DNA from: Sweltsa coloradensis | Taxonomy: Eukaryota > Arthropoda > Insecta > Plecoptera > Chloroperlidae | Assembly (NCBI GenBank): GCA_024449915.1 | Contig: JAMZAV010002007.1 | Coordinates: 34,514 to 98,513, forward strand | Length of the DNA stretch: 64,000 bases | Reading direction: 5' to 3' | Shown here: piece after piece, positions 28,101-34,144 of the stretch | Layout of the letters: each line of letters starts with the position of its first letter | Position numbering within the stretch: position 1 is the stretch's first letter | Position numbers and translations under genes: made by a program | The notes under the pieces: generated by a model | What the model was told of the DNA's origin: nothing | Seen by the model: the letters and a program-made list of their open reading frames with translations, nothing else | Database searches by the model: none

Positions 28101-31100
28101 TCCCCTGCGTAATAGTACCGATTCCCAAGGGAAAAACGTTATTTTTCTCAAAAATTTGGGAAGAAAAATTTTCTGTTTCGGAATGTTTTTTTTAATGTGT
28201 ATTTTTTGTTTTGGGGATTTTTTTTATCTAATATTATCTGAATGGACTACTTTTGGGAAAAATGACCCCAAAGATGTGTAACCCGAATTTTCCCCAAAAA
28301 TTAAAAACAACCCCTTTGCGGCCAAATCACACGGGCAATGTTGGGGAAAAGCCCAAAAGTTTTGCTCTCATATAAAAATAAATGTGAGGGCTCGAACAAT
28401 GAAATTCTGTAAAAAGTTTATACTCAACGCCCCCGCAAAGCCCAAAAATCCCCCCCCACTGCATGACGTTTGTGCAAAGGGAAAAAACATTTAAATGAGT
28501 TTTAAGAGGGGCAGTAAACAAAGTGTATTTTTAAAATTTTCATATGCTCCAAAAAAGTAGGTGTCTTTTCGGGTTTTTGGATAATCTAGGCAAATATAAT
28601 ATGTATTTTAAATGATTTTTTTTTCCCCCAAAAATAAAGAAAGGACAGAGTTTGTTGTTCTTTAAATTTGGGTTTTTGTTACCGAATTTTTTTGTATAAT
28701 TGCAGACACAAAATAACTTATTTAAAAACTTTTTAAAAAAATTTTGTTTAGTGATTTGGGAAAAAACGTAAAAAATATAAGCAATGATTTGTCATTACAC
28801 AAGTCGGGAGTGATTAAAAACGCGCCCATGCACGGCCTTGAGGGCTGTTCATCGGCGAGAATTTTGGGGTCGAGTGTGGGGAGGGGGGACTTAGATTCAA
28901 TTTTCGGTTTTTTTTGTGAAATTTTTCGTGATCTTTTGATGCAGGGGGCCCTTAAATTTTCTAAATCTAGAACGACTCCAAAAAATGGGCGGGGAATGAA
29001 TAGGCCCCAAAGCGGGAAAAAAAATTTTTTCCTTGGGTTTTAAAAGCGTACGGATTTTAATTATAGCCTGGATGTAGTTTCCCTTTTTTATAGATTTTAT
29101 TATTTCTGGGGGATGCACACAGTTTCCCCTTTTGTTTTCAAAGGGTTTTTCTAAGATTTAAAATCAACGCTATCCACACCAAAAAATTTAAAAAAGAAAA
29201 ATTTCCCAGAGACCCAATTAATAAGCCCTACCAAATTCTCAGTTGGTTGGAAACATTTAGCTCAGACAGCGGGAAAATGGGGGGTTTTATCCTTTGGTTT
29301 ATTAAAAAATTTCCTTTTATTAGTTAACCCTTATCAAATTTCTAAAACTCAGGAACTTTTAAACGATTAAAAAAGAATTTTTTACAAAAAACATTACATA
29401 TTATAACCAAAAAAAAAGGAAACCAAAATTACATTTATAGTTGCCCTTCGCTTTTGCGCATAATTAAAACGAGGTTTTTTTGGGACGTTTGGGCCCCCAA
29501 AGACCTAAAAAAGAAACGCTCCCCATTTGAAAAACCCAAAGATCCGGGTTCGAGCCAAAAGAGGCATTTTTTAAATTTGAATCTTTTAATTTGTTATAAT
29601 TTTTTTTGTAAACCATATTTACAAAAATTGTGATACATTTTTTAAAAGTTTAAATATATTTTCCCCATCATGTGTTTTCCCCCCCCCCCGGGTTTATCTC
29701 ATTTAATTTAAAAAAATGGGCCATTGTAAACATACTACCAAAATTAGCATTGCTTTTTATCGAAGATTTATATGAACCTTTTTTGATTTTTAATTACGTG
29801 TTCTCATTGGGCTCATCTTTAAAATTAAAACCTTTTTGGATTGAAGCAAAAACCTTGCACAAATAACTCAATTTGTCTTATAATGTTTCCGTTTTTCTAT
29901 TTAAAAAATACGATTTAGGCCCCATGATTGTGTGGGTTCTGCCCTTAAATTTAAAAAAAAATTTTAAATTTAGGGCCCAAAGAAATCCCTTTTTCGAAAA
30001 TAAATAACCCCCCTGCACTCAAAAAATCGTATCGCCAGAGTGCGCCACTTTCTGGGGGCCCAAAAGGCCCCCAAAATAGCTGCAAAAAAAGGGATTCGTT
30101 TGTTCCCGTAGGGTTTTTTCGGTTTAAAAATTTTTTTTTCCTTTTTCCGATTTTAATAATTTTTTTTTTTAATTTTAAAAATAATTGTTGAAAAATTGAA
30201 AATTATGTTTTGTTTCTTTTTTTTTAAAAATTTTTGTAATTTTTTTTTAAAGCTTAAAGTGAAGGTTTTAAATTTTTAAAAAATTGGGCCAAAATTCGCC
30301 AAATTTTTTTTAAGACCATTTATTTTCAATTTCGAAAAATCGACAAAAAAAAAAAATAAGTTAGTAAAAATTTTATCGTGAATAGAGTAAAAAAAAAAAT
30401 TTTGCCGAAGACAGTTGGGGGCCGAGTTCTAAAAAAATGGGGGGGACACGCATCCCCACCGATTTTATAGCTACCCTGGAAACCCTTTAAAGCCCCAAAT
30501 AAAAATTTTTAGTAAAATTTGCAAAACACGAGTTTTTGCAGAATTTCGTTTTTGTAAGTTGGCAGGCAAAATAAAATTTCGAAATTCTTCACAGTTGTAA
30601 CATTTTAGTAGTATCATGTTGAGAAAGGGTATTTTTCCAAAGCAAACTTTTAAATTTTAAAAAATTTGAATTTCTTTATTTTTTAATTTTCTGTAAGTTG
30701 GATTCGAAATTTTGCTGTCCATGTTAGAGCACTCTATCTATTGTCCTTGATGTTTGTGAAATTTCGGCAAATTCGGACAAGTAGTTTGGCCCCTACGCAT
30801 CGAACACACAGACACACATAAACACGACGAAGTGCCGAAAACTTGCCATAGAGGACTCCGTTCTCTCCGCTCACTCGTCCAATTATAGCTACCAAGATTC
30901 CAAAATATGTTTTAGAAAGGTCCACTAATGAACTCCATTCCCTCTCGATATGTTCAGCATCCATCTTGTATGTCTCCCCAAATCAAATGCAATTGAGCAA
31001 AGCTCTGCAAAACACGATTTTTTTAGGTATTCATTTTTTGTAAGTTGGCAGGGCAAGATATAATTTTGATATTTCTGTTTTGGCAACATTAATAGTGGTA

Positions 31101-33934
31101 GCATTGGTAAGAAAGGGTATTTTTTGCTAAAGCAAACTTTAAGTTTAAAAAAAAAGTATTAAATTGTTAATTTATCTTTTGCGGTTTGGATCCTGCGAAT
31201 TTGCTGTCCATGTTAACGGGCACTATCTATTGGTCCTTGACGTAATGTAAAATTTCGTCAAAATCGACGAGTAGTTTGGCCCTGCGTAAAAAATCACAGA
31301 CATCCCCTAAACAAACCCGAAGTCCAAAACTTGCCTTTAGGGGACTCCGTCGCTCCGCTCACTCGTCCAAAAAACGAGCTATTTGGGGCCATTTTTTCTT
31401 TTATTTTCAAAGTCAAAAGTGGTATTTCCGGGACATACAAGTAATTGAAAATGTGAATGACATTCTATTTTTCATCGCTTATACGAATCAAAAGTCTAAA
31501 ATAGATTTCGTTCAACGCTTTGGCCCTGAAAAAAAAAACGGTTGAGAACAGCCCCTTAAAATGGACTCTTTGGGCACCCCTGTACACCGCATCCACCACT
31601 GGCCAACTGGCCAACCAGTGGATTTTGACTCCAACCTTTCAGAATATACAGTTTTAACCAAAACGTACAATTTAGGGCCATTTTTATTTTTTGAAGTCTA
31701 AAAAGTTATTTCTGGGAAAAAAAACCAAATTCCTTTAAAATTTTTAAAAAATTTAACCTATTAAGATTTTTAATTTGTTCAACGGATTCTTGAAAAAAAT
31801 TAAAAGGTAAAATAATTCCAGACCAATTATGACCTTTGGGCAATGTACCCAACACTCCACTGGCAACTTTAACAAGTGGATTTCACTCCAAAATAACAAA
31901 CTATCAAATTTTAAGGGTCCCCATTCAACCCCAGGGAGGGAGGGGGAGGATTAATAATGTTGGGTCCTGCCCCAAACTAAGGATTGATTCACAGGGGACT
32001 ATAGTTCCCTTTGACTTTACCGCATTGGCATACCTCCCTCCCCCCCCCCCCCCCCCCCCCCTCCAACCCCCCTTTCCCCTTTTTACTTCCCCATTTTTTT
32101 TTACTTTATTCGATTTCGCTGTTCCTTCAAGATTTGTAGTTTACCCACATGACAAAAGTACCCACTGTAAAAATAAAAAATAATTATTTTCGGTGATAAT
32201 GGTTGTTCATAAACCTCCCCCTAAGCAGGGCGGAAGGTCTAAGGGTGGTTTTAGGCACTTTAATATATAAGTAGAAGTTTTTTTTTCTATGACAATGATT
32301 TTGATGGGTGTACCCATCAGGGATGACCGAAGTACCCACCGTAAAAATAAATATCTGTCGATTGCTATCATAAATGGACTTTCCTAAACCTTCCCCACAC
32401 CGACCGGAAGGTCTGAGGGTGGTTTTAGGTTCTTTTATGTATTGATTTTTGATTTACGCTTGTTATCCGTCACGGTTTTGCTGAATGTTAACCACCAGGA
32501 GCGACCGAAGTACCCACTATAAAAATGAAAAATATTAAATTTCGATTTTAAGCGGTCTTCGTTAAACTCCCGTTACGCAGGGCGGAAGGTCTGAAGGTAA
32601 TTTAAAGGTACTTAAATACACTGAGTTTATATTTAAGTTAAGCTTGTAAGCTGCCATTGCTTTGGTGGGAATACGCACCACAAGTAATTTAAAGTTTTTC
32701 CCGTAAAAAATAATAAATTACTAATTTTGCTCGTAAATGAACCAAACATTGATATATTGCGTTGTACCCTATCGACTTGTGGTCTCACATAAAATAAATT
32801 ATTTTACTTTCCAGGGTTGTGCAAAGGATGACAATGACAAATCAATATCTTAAATCTGGCAGCATTTAATTGATTGCCATTTATGACTGAATTAATCCAC
32901 TTTGGCTCCTGCGCCAATTCTAAGGAAACGTCATTTTTTAACTCCCTCCAATCCAATCCCTCTACCACCACATCCCTCAAATATTAATTTTTGCCCGTGT
33001 CTTACCCCCTTACTTTGTGAACACCCCCCTCCTTGTAAAAAGTCCTCAATTCTCGCTGCCAGATTGGGCGCATTCACACATTTTTGCAGCCATCAATGTA
33101 CTGTCAATGAAAAAATCTTCTAGATAGAAGATTGGTTCAAAAAAGTTTACAAGATGTCCGAATGAATGGTCCAAGGATCTAATTGTCACTACGCAATTCC
33201 GTGTACTTCACATCTTGACGACTATGAATACGGGCCTTATAATTTGTGTTTGAACTCTATCTTTACAAACGACTCCTACAGTACGTTGTGTATGTCCCCA
33301 GAACTCCAACAACTCCGCCCTCCGCAGCCTCTACTACAGCGGCCTCTTGAACAACCACGGCGTCTCCGACGCCGTTGAGGGTATGCGTCGCTGCTCAGAG
33401 GGGGGCTACGCCTTCTTCGTCTCCGCACGCATCGCCCACCACGCCCTAGGCACCTACATAGCACACGGGAAGCGCTGTGACGTCCAAGAGCTGGGCGTCG
33501 AGGATACCCGCAGCGTCCTCGCGCTCCCCATTGGACTCTCCTCGCCGTACCGGCGGCTCATCAACCTCAGTCTGCTACGGATGAAGGAAGCCGGAGTCCT
33601 CGGGAGGATCAGGAGGATGGTTGTACCCCCCATGCCTAGCTGCCACGAAGAGTCGACCTTCAACAGTGCTCGGTTCACAGATGTGTACTCTGCGTTCTTC
33701 ATGCTGGGGGTGGGGTCGATCATGGGTTTGGTGGTGGGGTTAGCGGAAGGACTCTGGAAACAACGTGGGGGAATTAAGATGAAAATTTCTACGAAAAGGA
33801 ATTGTAACAGAGATAGAAAACTTAAAGTGGTTGCAAAGTATAGAGCCACAAATAAACATATACCGTTTGGCAAGGTGTTCAAGTTAGCGAAAGATAGGAA
33901 ACCTGCGCCGCGATTCTACCCGTGGCAAAATTGA
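888..33934 (+). CDS. IR75-like ionotropic receptor, 3' five exons (partial gene)
   Basis: The five exons join in frame to 1533 nt, giving 510 residues plus stop. Ionotropic receptors are iGluR-derived ligand-gated cation channels of chemosensory dendrites; IR75 members commonly detect acids or amines in insects, though the ligand here is unknown. In order, the product has the first ligand-binding lobe, M1, a pore helix around the motif VLCMQG, M2 with YNAYAAFITS in place of the iGluR SYTANLAAF signature, a second lobe beginning IKTLDDLLSSDLQFG, and M3 followed by a basic tail. The SPYRRLINLSLLRMKEAG segment, the following PxxxC, and the FTDVYSAF entry to M3 are typical of the IR75 clade. The upstream signal peptide and N-terminal region are missing from the window. 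Introns 3 and 4 are 10.8 and 16.3 kb and packed with transposons. The coding exons are much more GC-rich than their surroundings. The IR75 assignment is from motif recognition, not a tree. Confidence 0.88.
1187..1836 (+). other. Intron (IR75-like gene), no features
   Basis: AT-rich intron between receptor exons a and b, with GT at 1187 and AG at 1835-1836. No transposon or coding signal was recognised in it. Confidence 0.7.
1837..2007 (+). CDS. IR75-like receptor, exon b (first lobe)
   Basis: The acceptor is tgttctcag ending at 1836 and the donor is AAT|GTGAGT at 2008. It enters in phase 2 (AG|C, Ser) and leaves in phase 2 (AT|G, Met). It encodes LVGYSKLGWRNEEGAWLYLL followed by a GDVDLGLE segment and TAERANDIAFSIPL. 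This is the standard IR pattern for the first lobe: a glycine/tryptophan turn, then 'G.aDigl', then 't.eR...i.Fs.P'. It connects directly to the pre-M1 linker in exon c. Confidence 0.9.
2163..2215 (+). repeat. Dispersed repeat, copy 1 (inverted partner at 63004-63055)
   Basis: This segment contains GGTTAAATCTGATGTGTAAA, then CCCTACAGCGGGCATCCTAC. The reverse complement of 63004-63055 carries the same two blocks with a few differences. No terminal structure was identified, so the element class is unknown. Confidence 0.7.
2305..2500 (+). repeat. Short tandem pair within repeat
   Basis: The motif TTCAAGAT.GTGGATGCTACA followed by 'AGAGTGTG' occurs at about 2305-2335 and again at about 2453-2482, roughly 147 bp apart. 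Similar 'AAGATGGCGGACGTTGCA' sequence lies at 42644-42662. This is old dispersed repeat in an IR intron. Confidence 0.55.
2629..2724 (+). repeat. Tandem amplification of a SINE head (20-bp unit, ~5 copies)
   Basis: The unit GTGTGGCTCGTTGGTCTTGT is repeated about five times, and the last copy runs into the intact tRNA-like head of the SINE beginning near 2704. The unit covers the A-box region of the tRNA-like head. The second copy of this SINE at 5286 has a single head. Confidence 0.85.
2704..3122 (+). mobile_element. tRNA-derived SINE, copy 1
   Basis: The head resembles a tRNA gene: an A-box-like TTGGTCTTGTGGTTAGCGTA and a B box GGTTCGATTCCCG at 2757-2769. A ~300-bp body follows. The 3' end contains the perfect palindrome CAGTTATATAACTG, then GAGTGGGTAGACTCTAAATA and an A-rich tail. 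The body and end are about 95% identical by eye to the copy at 5286-5695. The antisense frame at 2884-3066 recurs in that copy and is a shadow of the SINE. Confidence 0.85.
3493..4232 (-). mobile_element. Helitron-like element, type A (full length)
   Basis: Read on the - strand, it starts TTGGATGAGCGTAGCGAGCG at 4232 and ends with the subterminal inverted motif CGCTCATCCAACAACGC, the hairpin AACGC...GCGTT and TTTTCCTA at 3493. The terminal G of CTAG is mutated. The interior has an A/T-rich region in which a ~200-bp segment ('gcgcaat...ttttacgatttt...cataaaattaaggttctgtg') is repeated three to four times. No protein is encoded. The left-lobe sequence matches the copies at 15822, 40993 and 50372. 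Confidence 0.75.
4233..4790 (-). mobile_element. Penelope-like element remnant (RT-EN linker and GIY-YIG endonuclease)
   Basis: Two overlapping - strand frames carry LSEKIKRLLAPYGIR, then in another frame GVIYSMPCECDARYIGETK, then VRIKEHKNNVKQHK and LAEHVYENHHHIDW. The last three are the GIY-YIG-type endonuclease of Penelope-like retroelements (GVIY...ARYIGETKR, with downstream R, H and the AEH..E..H block). The linker and endonuclease are in different frames, so it is broken, and the RT core is absent. The Helitron-like element at 3493-4232 abuts its 3' side. Confidence 0.85.
4887..5285 (+). mobile_element. LINE reverse-transcriptase fragment (decayed)
   Basis: On the + strand, interrupted frames read KLEKAGVRGVPLEWF, then GVPQGSVLGPILFLVYSNN, then LQTLLEDMQTDLQLLSE and FKLN. 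These are RT motif B and flanking palm segments of a jockey/CR1-like LINE. The YADD motif C is deleted between the NIGDL and LQTLLED segments. Frame changes and stops show it is dead. The A/T-rich run at 4855-4890 precedes it. Confidence 0.75.
5286..5695 (+). mobile_element. tRNA-derived SINE, copy 2
   Basis: The order matches the copy at 2704: a GTGGCTCGTTGGTCTCGTGG head, B box GGTTCGATTCCCG, ~300-bp body, palindrome CAGTTATATAACTG, GAGTGGGTAGACTC and an A-rich tail. It sits directly on the 3' edge of a dead LINE fragment, and its tail ends about 85 bp before IR exon c. Confidence 0.85.
5780..5991 (+). CDS. IR75-like receptor, exon c (pre-M1, M1, pore helix)
   Basis: The acceptor is ccttgccag ending at 5779 and the donor is CAAG|GTGTGA at 5992. 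It enters by completing AT|G (Met) and leaves in phase 1. It encodes RNIYFRRPESAAMRDIFLAP, the conserved pre-M1 linker. A hydrophobic M1 of about 22 residues (LLACVLATGVVLGLAVVTVN) follows, then the pore helix SWGIGEALMWSISVLCMQ. The hydrophobicity order and the Cys-x-Gln-Gly turn across the exon junction are as expected for IR channels. Confidence 0.9.
6052..6178 (-). repeat. (AAAT)n 3' tail of a - strand LINE
   Basis: This is a run of ATTT units on the + strand. It lies at the 3' side of the - strand LINE remnant that extends to ~10085, as expected of its A-rich tail. It begins about 60 bp after IR exon c. Confidence 0.7.
6052..10085 (-). mobile_element. Decayed jockey/CR1-like LINE (endonuclease and RT)
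   Basis: Read on the - strand, recognisable pieces appear in the right order. APE-type endonuclease: YKMLRFDRERVGGGFVIYT near 9950. Pre-RT linker: LRVKGKPAPWLTAEIRKSM near 9260. Then SLWSVYNKLTGNKE near 9050. RT motifs B and C: GSILGPLSF and YILYADDL near 8150-8240. The post-RT region: YFGIFLDCNLNFKKHYEYV near 7400. Stops and frameshifts separate all blocks, so it is inactive. It occupies most of the first 4 kb of IR intron 3. An A/G-rich run (GAAA repeats) at 6385-6450 lies in its 3' UTR. Confidence 0.85.
10201..10602 (+). mobile_element. Helitron-like element, type B (short, complete)
   Basis: It starts TTGAGCGAGCGTAGCGAGCG and ends with CGCTCAACAACGCGACGGG, hairpin AACGC/GCGTT around the loop GACGGGACTTTA, then TTTCCTAG. 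The next base is T and the base before the start is A. At 402 bp it is the clearest complete copy. Copies at 12210 and 12665 are its inverted relatives. The open frames within it on both strands recur between copies and are not genes. Confidence 0.8.
10750..12110 (-). mobile_element. Decayed LINE fragment (RT fingers and upstream linker)
   Basis: On the - strand around 11066-10880 a frame reads GILPEDWTIHK, a glycine tract from a poly-C run, then GNFRPVSLISVGCKMIERL. This is the RT0-RT2 region of jockey/CR1-type LINEs, where GNYRPVSLTS..CK..E is standard. Upstream, between 11270 and 11100, 'KEKAEALNSEVFKK' and 'KKFKNGNASGGDGVN' correspond to the pre-RT linker. Beyond about 11350 similarity fades. 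Many stops are present. Confidence 0.7.
12210..12593 (-). mobile_element. Helitron-like element, type B (inverted copy)
   Basis: On the - strand it runs from TTGAGCGAGCGTAGCGAGCG at 12593 to CTAG at 12213-12210, followed by T (complement of the + strand A at 12209). It contains the same hairpin and the same CCATAAGGGTCAAGTGGAG subterminal block as the copy at 10201. Only about 70 bp separates it from the next same-orientation copy. Confidence 0.8.
12665..13267 (-). mobile_element. Helitron-like element, type B with ~200-bp internal insertion
   Basis: It has the same ends and orientation as 12210-12593. An unrelated segment at about 12748-12944 ('...AACTTTCAATGTTGTTGTTG...') separates the 3' terminal block from the body, which resumes at TACCAATAAGTCTTTAAGG. 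This is therefore either a length variant or a template-switch product. Confidence 0.75.
13268..13887. other. Non-coding intron sequence
   Basis: Part of IR intron 3. No repeat ends or coding signals were recognised. Confidence 0.5.
13888..14056. mobile_element. Small TIR element (MITE)
   Basis: Inverted arms at 13888-13926 and 14018-14056 match in about 33 of 38 positions, sharing AAAGTGCACTGAACGAAA. Both outer ends read TTCTAGA, which may be part of the TIR or a palindromic target. There is no coding capacity. Confidence 0.7.
14064..14462. mobile_element. Foldback element with ~190-bp inverted arms, copy 1
   Basis: The left arm from 14064 (CACACACATAACAAAAACTT) is almost exactly complementary to the right arm ending at 14462. 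The arms include CTTGTAGAAATACAGCCAAA, CACTCAAAAGGAATGAGATC, GGGCCAAGCTCATCTACCCT and AAGCTTGGCAAAATAGAATT. A short unpaired centre lies near 14250. A second full copy is at 41801-42150 and a single arm is at 40843-40946. The foldback MITE class is clear; the superfamily is not. Confidence 0.85.
15345..15450 (-). mobile_element. Helitron-like type D fragment
   Basis: The reverse complement contains CCAGACGGGTGGGGCTACAA, then CATATTTTACATGGACATTA and AAAAAAGTTGAAAAAG. This matches the 3' halves of the elements at 22117 and 22706. Only about 100 bp is recognisable. Confidence 0.6.
15822..16556 (+). mobile_element. Helitron-like element, type A (3' end missing)
   Basis: It starts TTGGATGAGCGTAGCGAGCG and carries the shared 'CACTACACTGGAG', poly-T, 'CCGATACTCCGATTGCGATG' and repeated 'ATTTGAGCGCAAT' blocks. 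It reaches CAATGCACCAATAACG near 16556, where the inverted motif, hairpin and CTAG should follow but are lost. The unrelated sequence after it leads to IR exon d. Confidence 0.75.
16751..16968 (+). CDS. IR75-like receptor, exon d (M2 and start of second lobe)
   Basis: The acceptor is cgccatgcag ending at 16750 and the donor is CAGG|GTATGT at 16969. It completes G|GC (Gly) from exon c and ends in phase 0 after Arg. It encodes SCWNPTTPSGGVVL, the M2 helix ILALIFALIVYNAYAAFITS, then TTSIKTLDDLLSSDLQFGYT. That order (Pro-rich turn, gating helix, I-K-T-L-x-D-L) is the most conserved part of IR75 receptors. The bulky YNAYAAFITS sequence replaces the iGluR SYTANLAAFLT gate. Confidence 0.92.
17048..17171 (-). 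mobile_element. Helitron-like 3' end, type C
   Basis: On the - strand the fragment ends CAACGACTTTGGCGTTTTCC then CTAG at 17051-17048, next base T. Its hairpin is altered (AACGACTTTGGCGTT). It ends about 80 bp after IR exon d, and a + strand 5' end begins next to it at 17172. Confidence 0.7.
17172..17819 (+). mobile_element. Helitron-like 5' end, type C, interrupted by a foldback element
   Basis: It starts TTGGACGAGTGAGAGAAGCG, followed by CGGAGTCTCTACGGCAAG and GTTGTGTTTATGTGTGT. After the insertion at 17249-17732 it resumes with TTCTATGCGCAGGGGTCAAA and CGTCCGATTTTGACCAAATT. The same blocks in reverse complement occur at 24280-24471, 30720-30893 and 31240-31372. It is cut at 17819 by a second element. 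Confidence 0.75.
17249..17732. mobile_element. Foldback element with ~40-bp GC-rich inverted arms
   Basis: The left arm contains CAGTTGCGGATCGCGCGGCG and the right arm, reverse-complemented, CAGTTGTGGAATTGCGCGGC. Both then continue GGCGTGGCGC. The sequence TATGTGTGT flanks both sides (17240-17248 and 17733-17741), a probable 9-bp target-site duplication, though a GT microsatellite there weakens this. It is nested in the Helitron-like element. Confidence 0.6.
17820..18577. mobile_element. TA-flanked TIR element, 758 bp, non-autonomous
   Basis: The ends are GGGAACCTAAGT and its exact reverse complement (12 bp), flanked by TA on both sides (17818-17819 and 18578-18579). Inner arms continue with GGTTCTCTCGGTCAGCG against GGTTCTCTCTGGTCTCAGCG. 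The TA duplication is typical of Tc1/mariner-type elements. No transposase frame is present. Confidence 0.75.
18590..21138. other. Non-coding intron sequence, AT-rich
   Basis: Part of IR intron 4. No coding exon, tandem repeat or transposon end was recognised. A GC-rich patch lies at 18590-18680. Long poly-T and poly-A tracts dominate 19150-20500. Confidence 0.5.
21139..21702 (+). mobile_element. Helitron-like element, type A (3' truncated)
   Basis: It starts near TTGGGTGATTGTAGCGAGCG and shares the ACACTGGAGAAAAAAACCGG, 'GATTGCGATGAAATTTATGG' and repeated 'CGTGTGAAATTTGAGCGCAA' blocks with the copy at 15822. It ends without hairpin or CTAG at the start of the 21706 duplicated block. Confidence 0.7.
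21706..22110 (+). repeat. Duplicated block, copy 1 (partner 23467-24120)
   Basis: It shares AACAGCGTTTT, AAAAATGCTAAG, TTAAAAAACAATACATCTAA, AACACTCTATACAGCCCTAG and 'CCATTTTCCCATG' with 23467-24120, in the same order. The second copy has an extra ~280-bp segment (about 23565-23850). Class unknown. It brackets two Helitron-like type D elements. Confidence 0.75.
22117..22685 (+). mobile_element. Helitron-like element, type D, copy 1
   Basis: It starts TGGATGAGCGAAGAGAAGAC and ends CAACGCGACGGAACTTAAGC, GTTTTCCTGG with T next. The terminal CTGG fits the CTRR rule for Helitron 3' ends, and the AACGC/GCGTT hairpin is intact. The interior contains 'CTGACCCCCAAAAAATTTAGC', 'GATCTTGATGAAAATTAGAG' and 'CCAAACGGGTGGGGCTACAA'. 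Confidence 0.78.
22706..23257 (+). mobile_element. Helitron-like element, type D, copy 2 (tandem)
   Basis: It is the same orientation and sequence order as the preceding copy, from CGAAGCGAAGACTTCAATTT to TTCCTAG at 23251-23257, next base T. The terminal hairpin region carries a small insertion (CAACGCGAATAAAAAAAGCG). Its 5' terminal TTGGATGAGCG is reduced. The two copies are separated by only about 20 bp. Confidence 0.75.
23467..24120 (+). repeat. Duplicated block, copy 2 (partner 21706-22110)
   Basis: See the partner for shared segments. This copy includes an additional AT-rich segment absent from copy 1. Confidence 0.75.
24240..24520 (-). mobile_element. Two abutting Helitron-like type C ends
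   Basis: On the - strand a 3' terminal block (GGTACTCGCTCACTTGTCCA, CAACAACGACTTTGGCGTCT) ends at about 24472. It is followed directly by a 5' start (TCGGAAGAGTGAGCTGAGCG) running to 24240. The 5' element includes CACATAAACACAACGAAG and CAGACAGACAGACATACATA on the + strand. CTAG is missing between them, so the junction is head-to-tail with a few bases lost. Confidence 0.65.
30690..30893 (-). mobile_element. Helitron-like type C fragment
   Basis: It contains GTCCTTGATGTTTGTG, CTACGCATCGAACACACAGA, CCGAAAACTTGCCATAGAGG and ends CCGCTCACTCGTCCAA. This is the reverse complement of the type C 5' end at 17172. The 3' part is not recognisable. Confidence 0.65.
31170..31372 (-). mobile_element. Helitron-like type C fragment
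   Basis: It has the same block order as 30690-30893 (GGTCCTTGACG, AGTAGTTTGGCC, ACTTGCCTTTAGGGGACTCC, CCGCTCACTCGTCCAA) with more indels. It lies about 480 bp from the previous copy in the same orientation. Confidence 0.6.
32140..32720 (+). repeat. Tandem repeat, ~176-bp unit, 3 copies plus a degenerate one
   Basis: AGTACCCACYRTAAAAAT starts at 32157, 32331 and 32509, with spacing of 174 and 178 bp. Each unit then contains 'GGCGGAAGGTCTRAGGGTGG' (or close) about 80 bp on and TTTAGG.ACTTTAATA-like sequence. A fourth, weak unit reaches about 32720. It lies near the 3' end of IR intron 4. Confidence 0.8.
33302..33934 (+). CDS. IR75-like receptor, terminal exon e (second lobe, M3, tail)
   Basis: The acceptor is tatgtccccag ending at 33301, phase 0, with the stop TGA at 33932-33934. 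It encodes the second ligand-binding lobe (ALRSLYYSGLLNNHG, EGGYAFFVSARIAHH, VLALPIGLSSPYRRLINLSL), the loop RMVVPPMPSC and FTDVYSAF. M3 is AFFMLGVGSIMGLVVGLAEG. A strongly basic cytoplasmic tail of about 60 residues follows (KMKISTKRNCNRDRK and onward), longer than usual for IR75 members. Codon use is GC-rich up to M3 and AT-rich in the tail. Confidence 0.92.
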   Translation, partial: NSNNSALRSLYYSGLLNNHGVSDAVEGMRRCSEGGYAFFVSARIAHHALGTYIAHGKRCDVQELGVEDTRSVLALPIGLSSPYRRLINLSLLRMKEAGVLGRIRRMVVPPMPSCHEESTFNSARFTDVYSAFFMLGVGSIMGLVVGLAEGLWKQRGGIKMKISTKRNCNRDRKLKVVAKYRATNKHIPFGKVFKLAKDRKPAPRFYPWQN

Positions 33935-34144
33935 TATAAGTTAATTAATCTCAGTCGTTTCACTTTAGTTCATTATAGAAGAAAATATAAGTTCCAGAAT
34001 CTGCTGCAACTAGTAACTTAACCATTAAATTGAAGTACGCAGGGAAGTGATTTCGATCAGTGCAAAAATATTTAATTGCATAAATCCGGTAAATATAAAT
34101 ATCGTGTATCATTTTCATCGGGTTGTAAACTTTATTGTTGGATA
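33935..34144 (+). other. IR75-like 3' flank
   Basis: AT-rich sequence after the stop. A clear AATAAA is not obvious; AATATTTAATTGCATAAAT-like sequence is present near 34070. The 3' end of the transcript cannot be fixed. Confidence 0.4.

Larger units (their letters stand above)
25060..31990. other. Homopolymer- and indel-rich stretch, probably unpolished assembly
   Basis: Long runs of A, T, G and C (for example G/C runs at 26280-26340 and 26685-26730) appear throughout. Recognisable repeats here differ from clean copies by scattered single-base deletions and homopolymer length changes: for example 30755-30830 and 31240-31340 against 24300-24400, and 27250-27345 against 22390-22480. No exon is recognisable. 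The many short open frames are chance products. It lies wholly within IR intron 4. Confidence 0.65.
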
